This document shows positions 36,034 through 46,138 of a DNA stretch of 64,000 nt, one piece after another. Every line of letters begins with the position of its first letter. The stretch's first letter is position 1. The stretch covers positions 80,707 to 144,706 of the forward strand of contig NZ_CYGY02000056.1 in NCBI RefSeq assembly GCF_900007165.1. The letters run 5' to 3'. The translations under genes were made by a program, and so were the position numbers. The DNA comes from Paraburkholderia piptadeniae (lineage in GTDB: Bacteria > Pseudomonadota > Gammaproteobacteria > Burkholderiales > Burkholderiaceae). The notes under the pieces are model-generated. The model ran no database searches. It saw only the letters and a list, made by a program, of their open reading frames with translations, and was not told the origin of the DNA.

Positions 36034-37533
36034 TCAGTTCGGCGCATGCGTGCCTGTTGGCGCGAGATTGTTCGCGGCATCGGCGGGCGCAGGCTGCGCA
36101 CCCGTCTCCTGCACGTCCCATCCGCCGCCCAGCGCCTTCACGAGCGCGACGGAAGTTGTCATTTGCTGCCCGTGGATCTGCACGTCCTGGCGCTGGCTCG
36201 TCAGCAGCGATTGCTGCGCGGTGATCACGTCGAGATAGGCGACGAGGCCGCCCGAATAGCGATCGTTGGCGAGCGAAAGCAGGCGCTGCGCATCGGCGAC
36301 GGCATCGCGCGACTGCGCGGCGGCGCTGTCGAGCACCGAGAGTCCCGTGATGCCGTCCTGCACCTGCTGGAACGCTGTGAGCACGGACTGCCGGTAATTC
36401 GCCTGCGCGGCCTGATAGCCGGCGCTCGCAAAGTCCACGTTGGCCGCGCGCCGGCCGCCGTCGAACACGACCTGGCTGAGCGCCGCTCCGAGCGCCCACA
36501 TCAGGCTCGGCGCGCTGATCAGATTCGCGAACTCCGTGCTCTGCCAGCCGATGCCGGGCGTCAGCGTCAGGCTCGGAAAGAACGCGGCTTTCGCGACGCC
36601 GATCTGCGCGTTGGCAGCGGCCATCGCGCGTTCCGCCGATGCGATATCGGGACGCCGCTGAAGCACATCGCTAGGCAGCCCGAGCGGAATCGCCGGCACG
36701 TGATAGTCGACCACCTTGGGCTCGATCGAAAACTGCGGCGCGGGCACCGCGACGAGCGCCGCGATCGCATGCTCGAACTGATCGCGCTGCGTGACGAGCA
36801 GTTGCGCCTGCACGCGTGTCTGATCGAGCAGCGACTTCTGCTGCAACACGTCGAGCCCCGAAACGGAACCGAGATCGTGCTCCGTCTTCACATAGTCGAG
36901 CGCCTTCTGTTGCAGTTGCACCGAGCGGTTCAACACATCGATTTCCGAGTCGAGTTCGCGCAGCGAGAAATAGTCGGTGGCGAGGTCGGTGGAAAGCACG
37001 AGCCGCGCGTTCGCGAGGTCGTCACGCGACTGTTCCGCCGATGCCTGCGCGCCTTCGACTTCGCGGCGTATGCGGCCGAACAGGTCGACGTCGTAATTGA
37101 TTGTCGTGCCGAGTTGCAGATTGTTCTGCACCGTCGACTGTTTCGGCGCCGCGTAATTCGTCAGAGGCCGGTTCCTCGATGTTCGCTCGCGCGCCGCCGA
37201 CGCCGACAGATCGATTTCGGGAACCTGCTGCGCGCGCGTGTTGGCGAGCGTCGCGCGGGCCTGCGCGTAATGCGCGCTGGCTGCGGCGAGCGTCTGGTTC
37301 TGCGCGAGCGCCTGCGTCTCGAGACCATCGAGCGTCGCATCGCCGAACGACTTCCACCAGTCCGGCGCGAGCGGCGCATGCGAGGGCTGCGCGAGACGCC
37401 AGTACGAATCCGTGTGCCACGTGGGCGGCGCGTCCGTCAGCGGCGTCTTGTAGTCGGGGCCGACCGTGCACGCGCACAGTGCGAGCGCGAGTGTCATCGT
37501 GCCGATCCGCGCAGCGTGTGCGAGCGTGTTCAC
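36034..37533 (-). CDS. Outer-membrane efflux lipoprotein (NodT/OprM family)
   Basis: 499 residues with a lipoprotein signal (LALALCACTVGPDY) and the two-fold outer-membrane efflux protein repeats; GLPSDVLQRRPDI is the diagnostic motif. It forms the TolC-like trimeric exit channel for the RND pump encoded just before. Its start overlaps the membrane-fusion gene by 4 bp. Confidence 0.93.
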   Translation of the reverse strand: MNTLAHAARIGTMTLALALCACTVGPDYKTPLTDAPPTWHTDSYWRLAQPSHAPLAPDWWKSFGDATLDGLETQALAQNQTLAAASAHYAQARATLANTRAQQVPEIDLSASAARERTSRNRPLTNYAAPKQSTVQNNLQLGTTINYDVDLFGRIRREVEGAQASAEQSRDDLANARLVLSTDLATDYFSLRELDSEIDVLNRSVQLQQKALDYVKTEHDLGSVSGLDVLQQKSLLDQTRVQAQLLVTQRDQFEHAIAALVAVPAPQFSIEPKVVDYHVPAIPLGLPSDVLQRRPDIASAERAMAAANAQIGVAKAAFFPSLTLTPGIGWQSTEFANLISAPSLMWALGAALSQVVFDGGRRAANVDFASAGYQAAQANYRQSVLTAFQQVQDGITGLSVLDSAAAQSRDAVADAQRLLSLANDRYSGGLVAYLDVITAQQSLLTSQRQDVQIHGQQMTTSVALVKALGGGWDVQETGAQPAPADAANNLAPTGTHAPN

Positions 37534-38828
37534 GATGCCGCCTTGCCCCTCGACTGCGACGAAGTCTGTGGGTGCATCACCTCCACATGGTCGCCGTCGT
37601 TGATCGAATCGCTCGGGTTGATGATCACGCGGTCGGTCGGCTCGATGCCGCTTTCGATTTCGAGCGTTTGCCCAAGGTCCTGCGCGATCACGACCTTGCG
37701 CAGATGCACGACGCAGTCGCTGTCGACGACCGCGAGCCGCGGACCTTCCGCGCGAAACAGCAGCGCATTGCCCGGCACCGTCAGTTGCGCGCGTGCGCCC
37801 GACGGCAACGCCACCTGCACATAGGCGCCCGGCCGCAGCTTGCCGTCCGGATTGCGCAACGTCACTTCGATTTGCAGCGAACGCGTGGGCACGTCGATCG
37901 CGCCGGAGATGTTCGTGATACGGCCATCGAACTGCTGCCCCGGCAGCTCGGCCTGCGTCACGACAACGTCCTCGCCGACCTTGATATTCTGCGCGTAGGC
38001 CTGCGGCAATTGCACATACACGCGCAACGGATCGGACTGCGCGAGCGCGAAGAGCGCGCGGCTCGTGCCACTGCCCGCGTCGATCAGATCGCCGACATCG
38101 ACGTTGCGCTGCGTGACCACGCCCGAGAATGGCGCGACGATCCGCTTGAAGCCTTCGAGCTGGCGCAAGCGCTTCACGTTGGCCTCGGCGGCGGCGAGAT
38201 TGGCGACATCCTGCAGATACGTGCTTTGCCTCTCGTCGAGTTCCTGTTGCGAGACGGCATCGCGCTGACGCAATTGCTGCCAGCGCTCAAACGAACTCTT
38301 CGCGAGCCCGAGGCTCGACTGGATCTGATCGCGTTGCGCAACGGCCTGCGCGAGTTCCTGATCGATCTCCGGCGTATCGAGTTCGGCGAGCAGTTGTCCT
38401 TCCTTCACGCGCGCGCCGATGTCGGCATACCAGTGCAGAAGATAGCCTGTTGCCCGCGCATAGATCGGCGACTCGACATAGCCGCGTAGCGTCCCCGGCA
38501 ACACCGTCATGTTGCTGCCGTCGTTGTCCTTCGGCGTGACGACATCGACATACTGTTTCGCGTTCTGCTGCATCATCTGCGTGACCGAGCGGTTTTGCAT
38601 GATGTTCGCCACCACCGTGCGCAACGCGCCGATGGCAAGCAGCATCAGCACGACCAGGACGGCGATTTTCGCGCGCCGCCATTCGAGATGGCGCGGCGGC
38701 AGCGCGTGGCCGTCTTCCGTTTCCCGTGCGGGAATCGCCAGCGAAGAATGCGTCTTCTCAGTCATCTCGGCCGTCCGTCGTCGAGCTGTGTCCGTTTCCG
38801 TTACGGTCGTGTCGCTGATCTCGTTCAT
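37530..38828 (-). CDS. RND efflux membrane-fusion protein (HlyD/AcrA family)
   Basis: 432 residues from ATG 38828, preceded by GAGGA at some distance; an internal ATG at 38765 is the alternative and would reduce the overlap with the pump gene from 71 to 8 bp. There is one membrane helix (VLVVLMLLAIGALRTVVA), a lipoyl/barrel-sandwich motif (GYLLHWYADIGARVKEGQ), a coiled-coil hairpin and a beta-barrel with VVTQRNVDVGDLID. It joins pump and outer-membrane channel. Confidence 0.92.
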   Translation of the reverse strand: MNEISDTTVTETDTARRRTAEMTEKTHSSLAIPARETEDGHALPPRHLEWRRAKIAVLVVLMLLAIGALRTVVANIMQNRSVTQMMQQNAKQYVDVVTPKDNDGSNMTVLPGTLRGYVESPIYARATGYLLHWYADIGARVKEGQLLAELDTPEIDQELAQAVAQRDQIQSSLGLAKSSFERWQQLRQRDAVSQQELDERQSTYLQDVANLAAAEANVKRLRQLEGFKRIVAPFSGVVTQRNVDVGDLIDAGSGTSRALFALAQSDPLRVYVQLPQAYAQNIKVGEDVVVTQAELPGQQFDGRITNISGAIDVPTRSLQIEVTLRNPDGKLRPGAYVQVALPSGARAQLTVPGNALLFRAEGPRLAVVDSDCVVHLRKVVIAQDLGQTLEIESGIEPTDRVIINPSDSINDGDHVEVMHPQTSSQSRGKAAS

Positions 38829-41800
38829 GAGCGTCGCGGTCCTCTGATTGATTGTCCTGCTCGCGCCTTGCCTTGCGATGCGCGAGCCGGCTGTGGACGC
38901 CCGCGAACAGCAGCGGCACGAAGAAAAGCGTCGAAACCGTTGCGAACAGCAGCCCGCCGATCACCGCGCGCCCGAGCGGCGCGTTCTGTTCCGCGCCTTC
39001 GCCGAGTCCGAGCGCCATCGGGATCATGCCGATGATCATCGCGAATGCCGTCATCAGCACGGGCCTGATCCGGCTCGCGCCCGCTTCGAGCGCGGCCGTC
39101 AACGGCGGCGTACCCGCCGACAGACGCTGGCGCGCGAACGCGACCATCAGAATGCTGTTCGCCGTCGCGACGCCCATCGTCATGATCGCGCCCGTCAACG
39201 CGGGCACGCTCAGATGCGTGCCTGTGAGGAACAGCATCCACACGATGCCCGCCAGCGCCGCCGGCAATGCGCTGACGATGATGAGGGGATCGATCCACGA
39301 CTGGAAGTTCACGACGATCAGCAGATAGACGAGCACGATCGCCGTTGCGACGCCGATGCCGAGCCCGAAATACGACGTGCGCATGGTCTGGACCTGGCCG
39401 CGTATCGTGATGCCGCTGCCGCGCGGCAGCGTTGCGCGTGTCTGATCGACGAGCTTCTGGACCTGCGCGTCGACGCCGCCGAGATCGCGCCCTTCCACGC
39501 TCACATACACGTCGATCACGGGACGGATGTTGTAATGCGTGACCATCGCGAACTGGCTTTTCGGCGAGACCTGCACGAGATTGCCGAGCAGTTGCGTCGG
39601 TGCCGTCGAGGTCGCCGATACGGGCGTGCGCAGCAGTTGATCGACGGACGAAATCTGATACTGCGGCGTCTGCACGGCAACGTTGTACTCGACGCCATTG
39701 CGCGGATTGAACCAGAATCCCGGCGACGTCTGCGAGCTGCCCGACAGCGAGACCAGCACGTTCTGCGCGACGTTGTTCGCATTGAGATTGAGCTGCTGCA
39801 TGCGCGTGCGGTCCATCTGCAGATTGATGACGGGCTCGTCGAGCTTTTGCTGGATGTGCGCATCGACGGCACCCGGAATCATGCGGATCTGCTTCAACAG
39901 CTTTCGCGCCGTCTCGAGATTGCCTTCCTGATTCGAGCCGACGATCTGCACGTCGATCGCGGCGGGCAAACCGAAGTTGAGAATCTGCGTGACGATGTCG
40001 GCGGGTTGAAAGAAGAACTCCGTGCCCGGGAAACGTTGCGGCAACAGCGCGCGCAAACGGTCGATATAGCCGAGGCTCGGCTTGTGGTCCGCGTTCAGCG
40101 CGAGCAGGATTTCGCCGTCGAGCGTGCCGATGGTGCCCGCATTGCTGTACGAAAGATTGATGCCGCTATACGGCAGGCCCAGATTGTCGAGCACGGTGCC
40201 CAGCTCCTTCGCGGGTATCACTTCTCGCACCACCTTCTCGACCTCGTCGGCGAGCCGCGCCGTTTCTTCGATCCGCGTGCCCGTCGGCGCGCGCATGTGC
40301 AAACGTATCTCGCCCGCGTCGACGCGCGGAAAGAAGTCCTCGCCGAGCGCAAGCGCGAGGCCCAGCGACAGCACGCAGAACGCAAGAAACATCGAGCCGA
40401 ACAGCCGACGGCGCACGAGCAGACTGCTGAGGACTATGATGTACGCCGCGCGCATCGTCTCGAAGCCGCTGTCGAAGCGGCGGTACAGGCGCATGAACAG
40501 ATTCGGCCTCGCATGCGCGTCGCGCTTGTGCGCGTGGCCCATCAGCAGCATCGCGAGCGTCGGCACCAGCGTTCTCGATAGCACATACGATGCGAGCATC
40601 GCGAACACGACAGCTTCCGCGAGCGGCACGAACAGATAGCGCGCCACGCCCGTCAGGAAGAACATCGGCACGAACACGATGCAGATGCACAGCGTCGACA
40701 CGAGCGCGGGAATCGCGATCTCGCCCGCGCCGTCGAGAATCGCGTCGTGCAGATTCGTGCCCATGTGCAGATGGCGCTCGATGTTCTCGATCGTGACGGT
40801 CGCGTCGTCGACCAGAATGCCGACCGCGAGCGCGAGACCGCCCAGCGTCATGATGTTGATCGTCTGCCCGAGCGCATGCAGCGCGATCAGCGAAGTCAGG
40901 ATCGAAAGCGGAATCGAAATGGCGATGATGCAGGTGCTGCGCCAGTTGCCGAGGAAAAGCAGAATCATCGCGGCCGTCAGCGCGGCGGCGATCACCGCCT
41001 CGCGCACCACGCCGCGAATCGCGGCCTTCACGAACACCGACTGATCGAACAATGGCGTGACCTTGAGATCGGGCGGCAGCGCCGCCGTCGCATTCGGCAG
41101 AAGCGCATGCAATGCGTTGACGATCGAAAGCGTCGATGCACTGCCCGTCTTCAGGATCGAAATGAGCACGCCACGCCGGCCGTCTTCGCGCACAACGTTC
41201 GTCTGCGGAGAAAAGCCGTCGCGCACGTGCGCGACTTCGCGCAGATAAGTCGTCGCGCCGTTCACCGTGCGCACGGGGATTTCGTTCAGGCCCGCGACTG
41301 TCGTCGGCGAGCCGTTCATGTTGATCGTGTATTCCTTCGGTCCGATCTTCGCGGTGCCCGTCGGCAGAATCAGGTTTTGCGCGTTGACCGCGTTGACGAC
41401 ATCGAGCGGTGTCAGCCCTTTCGCGAGCATCGCACGCGTGTCGAGATCGACGGAGATCAGACGCGTCTTGCCGCCGTACGGATACGGCACGGCGGCGCCC
41501 GGAATCGTGACGAGCTGCGGACGCAGGAAGTTGAGCGCCGTGTCGTTGAGGTCCTGCTCGGAGAGCCGCGTGCTCGACAGGCCCAGTTGAACCACGGGAA
41601 TGCTCGACGCCGAATAGCTGATCACGAGCGGCGGCGTCGCGCCCGGCGGCATCTGCTTCAGCTGCGCCTGCTCGACGGCGACCGTTTGCGCGATCGCCGT
41701 CTGGATGTTCGCGTTCGGCTGCAGGAACAGCTTGATGATCGCAATGCCCGCGAGCGATTGCGACTCGATGTGCTCGATGTCGTTGACCGTCGTCGTCAGG

Positions 41801-42009
41801 CTGCGCTCGTTGACGGACGTGATGCGATTGGCCACGTCCTCGGCGGACAGGCCGGTGTAGTTCCAGATGATGCTGACGACGGGGATGTTGATTTCGGGCA
41901 GCACGTCGACTGGCGTCGTGAACAGCACGAAGGGTGTCGCCAGCACGATCAGGATGGCCATCACGATGAACGTGTACGGCCGCTTCAATGCGAGATTGAC
42001 GATCCACAT
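38758..42009 (-). CDS. RND efflux pump, AcrB/MexB superfamily
   Basis: 1083 residues, twelve membrane helices and two large periplasmic loops. The TM4 proton-relay aspartates lie in GILVDDATVTIENIERH. The N-terminus (MWIVNLALKRPYTFIVMAI) and porter domains are complete. The C-terminal 35 residues are very hydrophilic (DNQSEDRDAHERDQRHDR) and overlap the next gene. Sequence belongs with the AcrB-related multidrug group rather than CzcA, although the neighbouring two-component system is of metal type, so drug or organic-acid export is likelier. First gene of the operon. Confidence 0.93.
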   Translation of the reverse strand: MWIVNLALKRPYTFIVMAILIVLATPFVLFTTPVDVLPEINIPVVSIIWNYTGLSAEDVANRITSVNERSLTTTVNDIEHIESQSLAGIAIIKLFLQPNANIQTAIAQTVAVEQAQLKQMPPGATPPLVISYSASSIPVVQLGLSSTRLSEQDLNDTALNFLRPQLVTIPGAAVPYPYGGKTRLISVDLDTRAMLAKGLTPLDVVNAVNAQNLILPTGTAKIGPKEYTINMNGSPTTVAGLNEIPVRTVNGATTYLREVAHVRDGFSPQTNVVREDGRRGVLISILKTGSASTLSIVNALHALLPNATAALPPDLKVTPLFDQSVFVKAAIRGVVREAVIAAALTAAMILLFLGNWRSTCIIAISIPLSILTSLIALHALGQTINIMTLGGLALAVGILVDDATVTIENIERHLHMGTNLHDAILDGAGEIAIPALVSTLCICIVFVPMFFLTGVARYLFVPLAEAVVFAMLASYVLSRTLVPTLAMLLMGHAHKRDAHARPNLFMRLYRRFDSGFETMRAAYIIVLSSLLVRRRLFGSMFLAFCVLSLGLALALGEDFFPRVDAGEIRLHMRAPTGTRIEETARLADEVEKVVREVIPAKELGTVLDNLGLPYSGINLSYSNAGTIGTLDGEILLALNADHKPSLGYIDRLRALLPQRFPGTEFFFQPADIVTQILNFGLPAAIDVQIVGSNQEGNLETARKLLKQIRMIPGAVDAHIQQKLDEPVINLQMDRTRMQQLNLNANNVAQNVLVSLSGSSQTSPGFWFNPRNGVEYNVAVQTPQYQISSVDQLLRTPVSATSTAPTQLLGNLVQVSPKSQFAMVTHYNIRPVIDVYVSVEGRDLGGVDAQVQKLVDQTRATLPRGSGITIRGQVQTMRTSYFGLGIGVATAIVLVYLLIVVNFQSWIDPLIIVSALPAALAGIVWMLFLTGTHLSVPALTGAIMTMGVATANSILMVAFARQRLSAGTPPLTAALEAGASRIRPVLMTAFAMIIGMIPMALGLGEGAEQNAPLGRAVIGGLLFATVSTLFFVPLLFAGVHSRLAHRKARREQDNQSEDRDAHERDQRHDRNGNGHSSTTDGRDD

Positions 42010-42313
42010 ACAGGCTTGGGTATCCGTTATGAACGCGCGATGGTGACGTCCGGCAGCGGCGTCACTTTTCTCTGCGCGTCCGCGGCAACCTAGGTGTTCA
42101 TGCTAGTGGGTAAGGCCCAACAAACCGATGACGCGAAAATGGCGGTTCTGCCATGTTCGCGGGATGGGATCTTTCGGGTGCAAACGTACCCACAAGTACG
42201 ATTCGATGGACACGCATTTTATGCCGGAAAAACAAAGCCTTAAGTTTTTTTGCTCGTGTCCATCCGTTGCTAAAGAAAATGGACTGAAGATCGGCCCTGT
42301 CGCATAAAAAGTC
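42010..42313. other. Leader region of the RND operon and start of the accessory patch
   Basis: The first part must carry the pump promoter. From about 42100 base composition falls and no gene is recognised. AT-rich stretch near 42235-42260. Confidence 0.4.
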
Positions 42314-42502
42314 GTGGAGCGGGAGAACTCGCTGTCGTCGCTGACGGCCGAGGAAGCGGTGGCCTACCGGGCACTCTTGCGACGACGATTCGGGCAGGCG
42401 TCGAAGAATTCTCAACGGCCCTCACGCGACGCTTACAACAATGCTCCACCGAGCGACGTCGCTGAAATGGGGCGCGGGCTTGCTCAGTATTTGCTCCCAT
42501 GA
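42314..42502 (+). pseudogene. Remnant of a tyrosine recombinase/integrase
   Basis: The first 25 codons read VERENSLSSLTAEEAVAYRA then LLRR, closely matching the SAM-like N-terminal core-binding region of burkholderial integrases (usual form: SSLT-DAIAYRAFLRRP). A stop at 42305 precedes it, and after RALLRR the family similarity ends, so only a scrap of about 25 residues survives from a protein of 350 or more. It marks a past integration event at the border of the accessory patch. Confidence 0.5.
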
Positions 42503-43066
42503 ATTCGATGCCCAATGAACGGCCTCAGCAGCCGCGCATTGCGCCTCTTCGAAACACTTCCGTGTTCGATCGCTTGCTCCCCCCGCTTCAGGGCGTCGCG
42601 AACAACGTCTTCTTTCACTTCGTCAGCGAGCGACAGTTTGTCGAATTCGAATCCAAAAAAAACCTTGGCCATGCCTCAGAAAGTCACTTACATACGCTAC
42701 CAATCGGCGAGATGCCGTAATTCCAGGCGCTAGACCATAGCGTTTGAACGCTACGCGGGCCTTGTTTAGTTCAAGTATTTTGGCCTTAAAGGGGATCTTC
42801 ATATGATCACTCTTTGCAGCCCTGTCAATCGCGTCCAAGAGTGTTGTGAAACCATCCTGATCCCGAACAGCGATGTCGTGTTCTTTAAACTACGGATCGT
42901 AGGAACAGTTCCACAGCATCCTGGGCAGTGCATATAGCCAAACCGACCATTGCTACAGATGAGCGATCAATTAGTCTCTCAGACTCCTGATATATTTGTT
43001 TCGCAAGAAACACCGGGCGTTTGTCATTCATAGAACACTATTGCAGTTGATGTTAGTTTGACAACG
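42503..43066. other. Accessory stretch with short unassigned minus-strand frames
   Basis: Two overlapping minus-strand frames, 42484-42672 (62 residues, MAKVFFGFEFDKLSLADEVK) and 42623-42838 (71 residues), could be one gene broken by a frameshift near 42670, since the end of the second is the out-of-frame reading of the start of the first. No family recognised. Nothing seen in 42840-43066. Confidence 0.3.
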
Positions 43067-43876
43067 TCAAGTCCCGGATACGCGCCGGACCACCTCGTTC
43101 ATCGAGTAGTGCACAAATTGCTTTCCCAGCTCAGTAAGCATGTATTGCTTGCTGCCCTCGAACGCAGACTCAACAATACTGTTGGTTGGGCCTGAGGGCC
43201 GTCGTACCGCCTGCTTACGCAGGAATTGCCCATCGGCATTGGTGTCGCGTACTTGTCTGATGACGCCACCCGTACTAAGGTCGCGGATCAGTAGCTTGTA
43301 CAAGTCCGCTTCCGCCGAATCCTCGCGGACCGGATCGCCATAGATCGCGGTCCAAATATCAAACCGCGTGGAGCCAGGGTTGCTGAAAATTTCGCGGATT
43401 ACCGCCAGGTGGGATTCGTGATAGGTGTCTAGCCAATCAATGAAGAGGCGAACTACGTCGTCTGAGCACAGGCGGGTCCCGGCGGCGTTCGTAACGAGGT
43501 TCGCGACATAACGACGCTTTTCTTCAGTATCAGCCTTGTCCCAAGCGCGAATTGCTTTTCGAACGATGTCTAGGTATTCCTCGCTAGCCAACCGATCGTT
43601 GATCTCATCGCCAATCGCCTCGAATCATCGACCAATTTCTTGCATGGCTGCACTGAGCGTCTCCATCTTGGCTTGGTGCTCTTCCAGCCATCGCGTCCGC
43701 AAATTATCCGTCTCCAGACCAGCTTGTTGCCGCAAAAAATCGTCGACAAGACGACATTGCCATCGAGAACTTTGAAAACAACGGGGTACCTGCGCCGTAG
43801 AAGACCGAATACGGAATTGAGCTGGACGACCTTGCAGCAGCCATAGCCCGGGACCAGATTTAGCAGAAGTCCGCAA
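43067..43876 (-). pseudogene. Broken conserved hypothetical gene of mobile-island type
   Basis: The 3' part (43067-43591) encodes 174 residues (RRYVANLVTNAAGTRLCSDD, FIDWLDTYHESHLAVI, FSNPGSTRFDIW), recalled from hypothetical proteins of genomic islands. It has only a TTG start. The same frame continues upstream through a TGA at 43625-43627 without losing character: TLSAAMQEIGR, stop, FEAIGDEINDRLASEEYLD. The upstream piece loses plausibility before about 43765. So one larger gene has a nonsense codon and a damaged 5' end. Function unknown. Confidence 0.55.
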
Positions 43877-44649
43877 AATATCGCAGTGCCGCAGGAGAGA
43901 CGTGGTCAGGCGACGGCGAGACGCCTCACTGGCTCAAACAGGCCGTCAGCGCGGGCCAGTCAATCGAGCATTTCGCCGTAAACGGCGCAGCACAATCTGC
44001 AGCCCGTCCAAGGTTCGATTGGAGTCAAGACCCGCTTGCGGGCGGCCGGTTGGCGACAGTGCGTCTGTCAGCTAGCGATACGCTTTGACGCTCCTCGAAT
44101 AACACGGGTAAAAAATGTCGGCTTAGCCCTTCCAGCCGAATCCCTTCCCCGGCAAACCGGCTCAATGTTTCCGGGGCAGCGTCCTCGGTCCGATCAACCC
44201 GCGACTTACCCAGTGCAGACCTCCCCAACTCCTGGAAATCCTCACCTTTTGCCGGCCTGACATTCCCGGATCAGCGTTCAGCAGGTGCCAGCAAAAAAGC
44301 GCCGTTTCGGCACGGACCCGTTTACCCGGTGAAAAACGCTGGTTCGACGCGAAGCCTGCAACCGTTCGCATCAAGGAGCGCGCGCTGAAGAAGCTGAAGA
44401 CGCGGCGGCTTAAGTAGTGCTCGTGCCTGTTGCCTGAAGCGTGGCAGGCGCCAAGCGGGCTCCGGAGAGCGTGCCTGCAGGCTTCGTTTTGCACTTCGCG
44501 ACGTACGTCGCACGCGCGTCTGCCCTTGTCCTACTCTCCCCAAAACTTCGGGGCGTCCCCCGTTCTCGCCAATCCGCCGCGCTCACAGCGGCGTACTCCA
44601 GACCAGAGCCAACCAATTGACGTTGAATAACCTGTAACCTTACCCCGGC
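43877..44649. other. Non-coding accessory sequence
   Basis: No intact gene. A plus-strand tail reading RWFDAKPATVRIKERALKK then LKTRRLK and stop (about 44337-44417) looks like the C-terminus of some lost gene. The right edge at about 44650 is the point where similarity to the hydrolase gene stops. Confidence 0.35.
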
Positions 44650-44949
44650 TTCGACGGCAATATCCGAGCCGCTCTTGCCGATCACCGCGACCAGTTCCGC
44701 TTCATAGTGGTAGTTCTGCGTCTGCGACGGATACGCGAGTTCGAGCGTTTCGCCATAGGCGACGGGCACGACGGCATCGGCTGGTTTGCAGAAGAAGAAC
44801 GGCGGCTCGCGATCGGGATCGAAGCCCATTTCGCGCGCGTGCGCCGCGTAGTTGCGGCCCACGCAGTAGACGCGGCGCACCGCGAATTGAGCGTCGCTAC
44901 CGGCGACGGGAACAGCGACGGGCGCTTCGGGCGTGAAAACAAAAGCCAT
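44650..44949 (-). pseudogene. Fumarylpyruvate hydrolase (FAH family), C-terminus lost
   Basis: From ATG 44949, 100 residues match the N-terminal part of fumarylacetoacetate hydrolase-family enzymes (VYCVGRNYAAHAREMG, PPFFFCKPADAVVP, NYHYEAELVAVIGKSG). After SGSDIAVE the similarity ends abruptly; the frame runs on with unrelated sequence to 44410. The normal protein has about 230 residues, and the lost half holds most catalytic and metal residues. In gentisate pathways this enzyme cleaves fumarylpyruvate to fumarate and pyruvate. It lies 87 bp after gentisate dioxygenase, as expected for the nag/gtd operons. Confidence 0.8.
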
Positions 44950-45036
44950 GATGAATTCGACTCGGCAGATAAAAGGATGGAGCACGCGCCACCGATGCGG
45001 CGCGCGACGACAAAAGATGCCGACCGATGCGGACGT

Positions 45037-46083
45037 CTAGCTGCGTTCTTCGCGCAGCAGATTCAGCGCGGCGAGCACAGGGCGATCCGAATAGCTGAAC
45101 AGCACGCTTTCCACCGACGCCGACAGTTGCACGGGCGCCCACGATGGCGCGACGAACACGTCGTGCGGCTCGAACACGAATTCGTCGTCGCCGATCTTCA
45201 CCGTGCCCTTGCCTTCGACGACGCAGTAGATCGTCGCGTCAGTGCTGCGATACGTGCGGCCCTTGAAGCCCTTCGGCAGGTATTGCATGAAGGTCGCGAT
45301 GGTCGGCATCGGCCAGCCGCCCGTCGCCGGGTTCACGTAGCGCAGCTTCACGCCGTCCCATTCGTCGAGTTCGCCGTTGCGGTACAGCGCGTCGAGCGCC
45401 TCGCGGCTGCGCTCGTACGGGTAGCTGAAAATCGGCGACGTCGGATCGGACACGCGATGCCGCACGGGCACCATGTTGTGGCCGAAGCGCGCGAAGCTGT
45501 CGCCCTCGGGGCGCGAGACGGGCTGCGTCGCTTCGGGGTAGTTCTCGGCAAAGCCCGCATCCATCTGCGCGACGAGCGGGATGTCGAGTCCGTCGAGCCA
45601 CACGACGGGCTCGCCGCCTTCTTCGACGGACGGATTGCCGTGGTCGTGCCACGTCCACGACGGCGTGATGATGAAGTCGCCGGGGTGCATCGTCGTGCGC
45701 TCGCCGTTGACGGCCGTCCACGCGCCCTTGCCCTCGACGATGAAGCGCAGCGCCGATTGCGTATGCCGATGGCTCGGCGCGATCTCGCCGGGCAGGATCA
45801 GTTGCAGTCCGGCGTACAGGTTCGGCGTCATGCTCGACTTGCCGGGCAAGCCGGGATTTTCGAGCACCAGCACGCGGCGCACGGCTTCTTCCGCGCTGAT
45901 CACGGAGCCCGCCTCCATCACGAGGTCGCGCACCTGCGCATACTTCCAGATCGCGGGCTGCGCTTTCGGCTGCGGCGATTTCGGCACGATGTTGTGCAGC
46001 GACTCCCACAGCGGCGCCATGCGCTGACGGGCAATCTGCTCGTAGTAGCTGACGCGGGATGTGTTTAGATCAGTCGTCTTCAT
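45037..46083 (-). CDS. gtdA: Gentisate 1,2-dioxygenase
   Basis: 348 residues, full length, of the bicupin family. The first cupin carries the iron ligands in APSHRHTQSALRFIVEG and WTWHDHGN; the second contains YCVVEGKGTVKIGDDEF and FEPHDVFVAPSW. It opens the ring of gentisate (2,5-dihydroxybenzoate) to maleylpyruvate with Fe(II) and oxygen in the cytoplasm. It is intact, but its flanking partners, the monooxygenase and the hydrolase, are broken. No maleylpyruvate isomerase is present in the window. Confidence 0.93.
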   Translation of the reverse strand: MKTTDLNTSRVSYYEQIARQRMAPLWESLHNIVPKSPQPKAQPAIWKYAQVRDLVMEAGSVISAEEAVRRVLVLENPGLPGKSSMTPNLYAGLQLILPGEIAPSHRHTQSALRFIVEGKGAWTAVNGERTTMHPGDFIITPSWTWHDHGNPSVEEGGEPVVWLDGLDIPLVAQMDAGFAENYPEATQPVSRPEGDSFARFGHNMVPVRHRVSDPTSPIFSYPYERSREALDALYRNGELDEWDGVKLRYVNPATGGWPMPTIATFMQYLPKGFKGRTYRSTDATIYCVVEGKGTVKIGDDEFVFEPHDVFVAPSWAPVQLSASVESVLFSYSDRPVLAALNLLREERS

Positions 46084-46138
46084 TGTATTTCCCTACGATA
46101 TCCGGGATGTTTGACTGGACGAGCATCTGGACCGAAGA

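Noticed and set aside
33773..42009. Heavy-metal (Czc/Cus) efflux assignment for the RND pump from its two-component neighbours
   Set aside because: The pump's sequence follows the AcrB-type multidrug group and lacks CzcA-type features; regulator type alone is not enough.
44007..44035. GGTTCGATTGGAGTC, resembling a tRNA T-arm
   Set aside because: No acceptor stem, D-arm or anticodon arm can be built around it.
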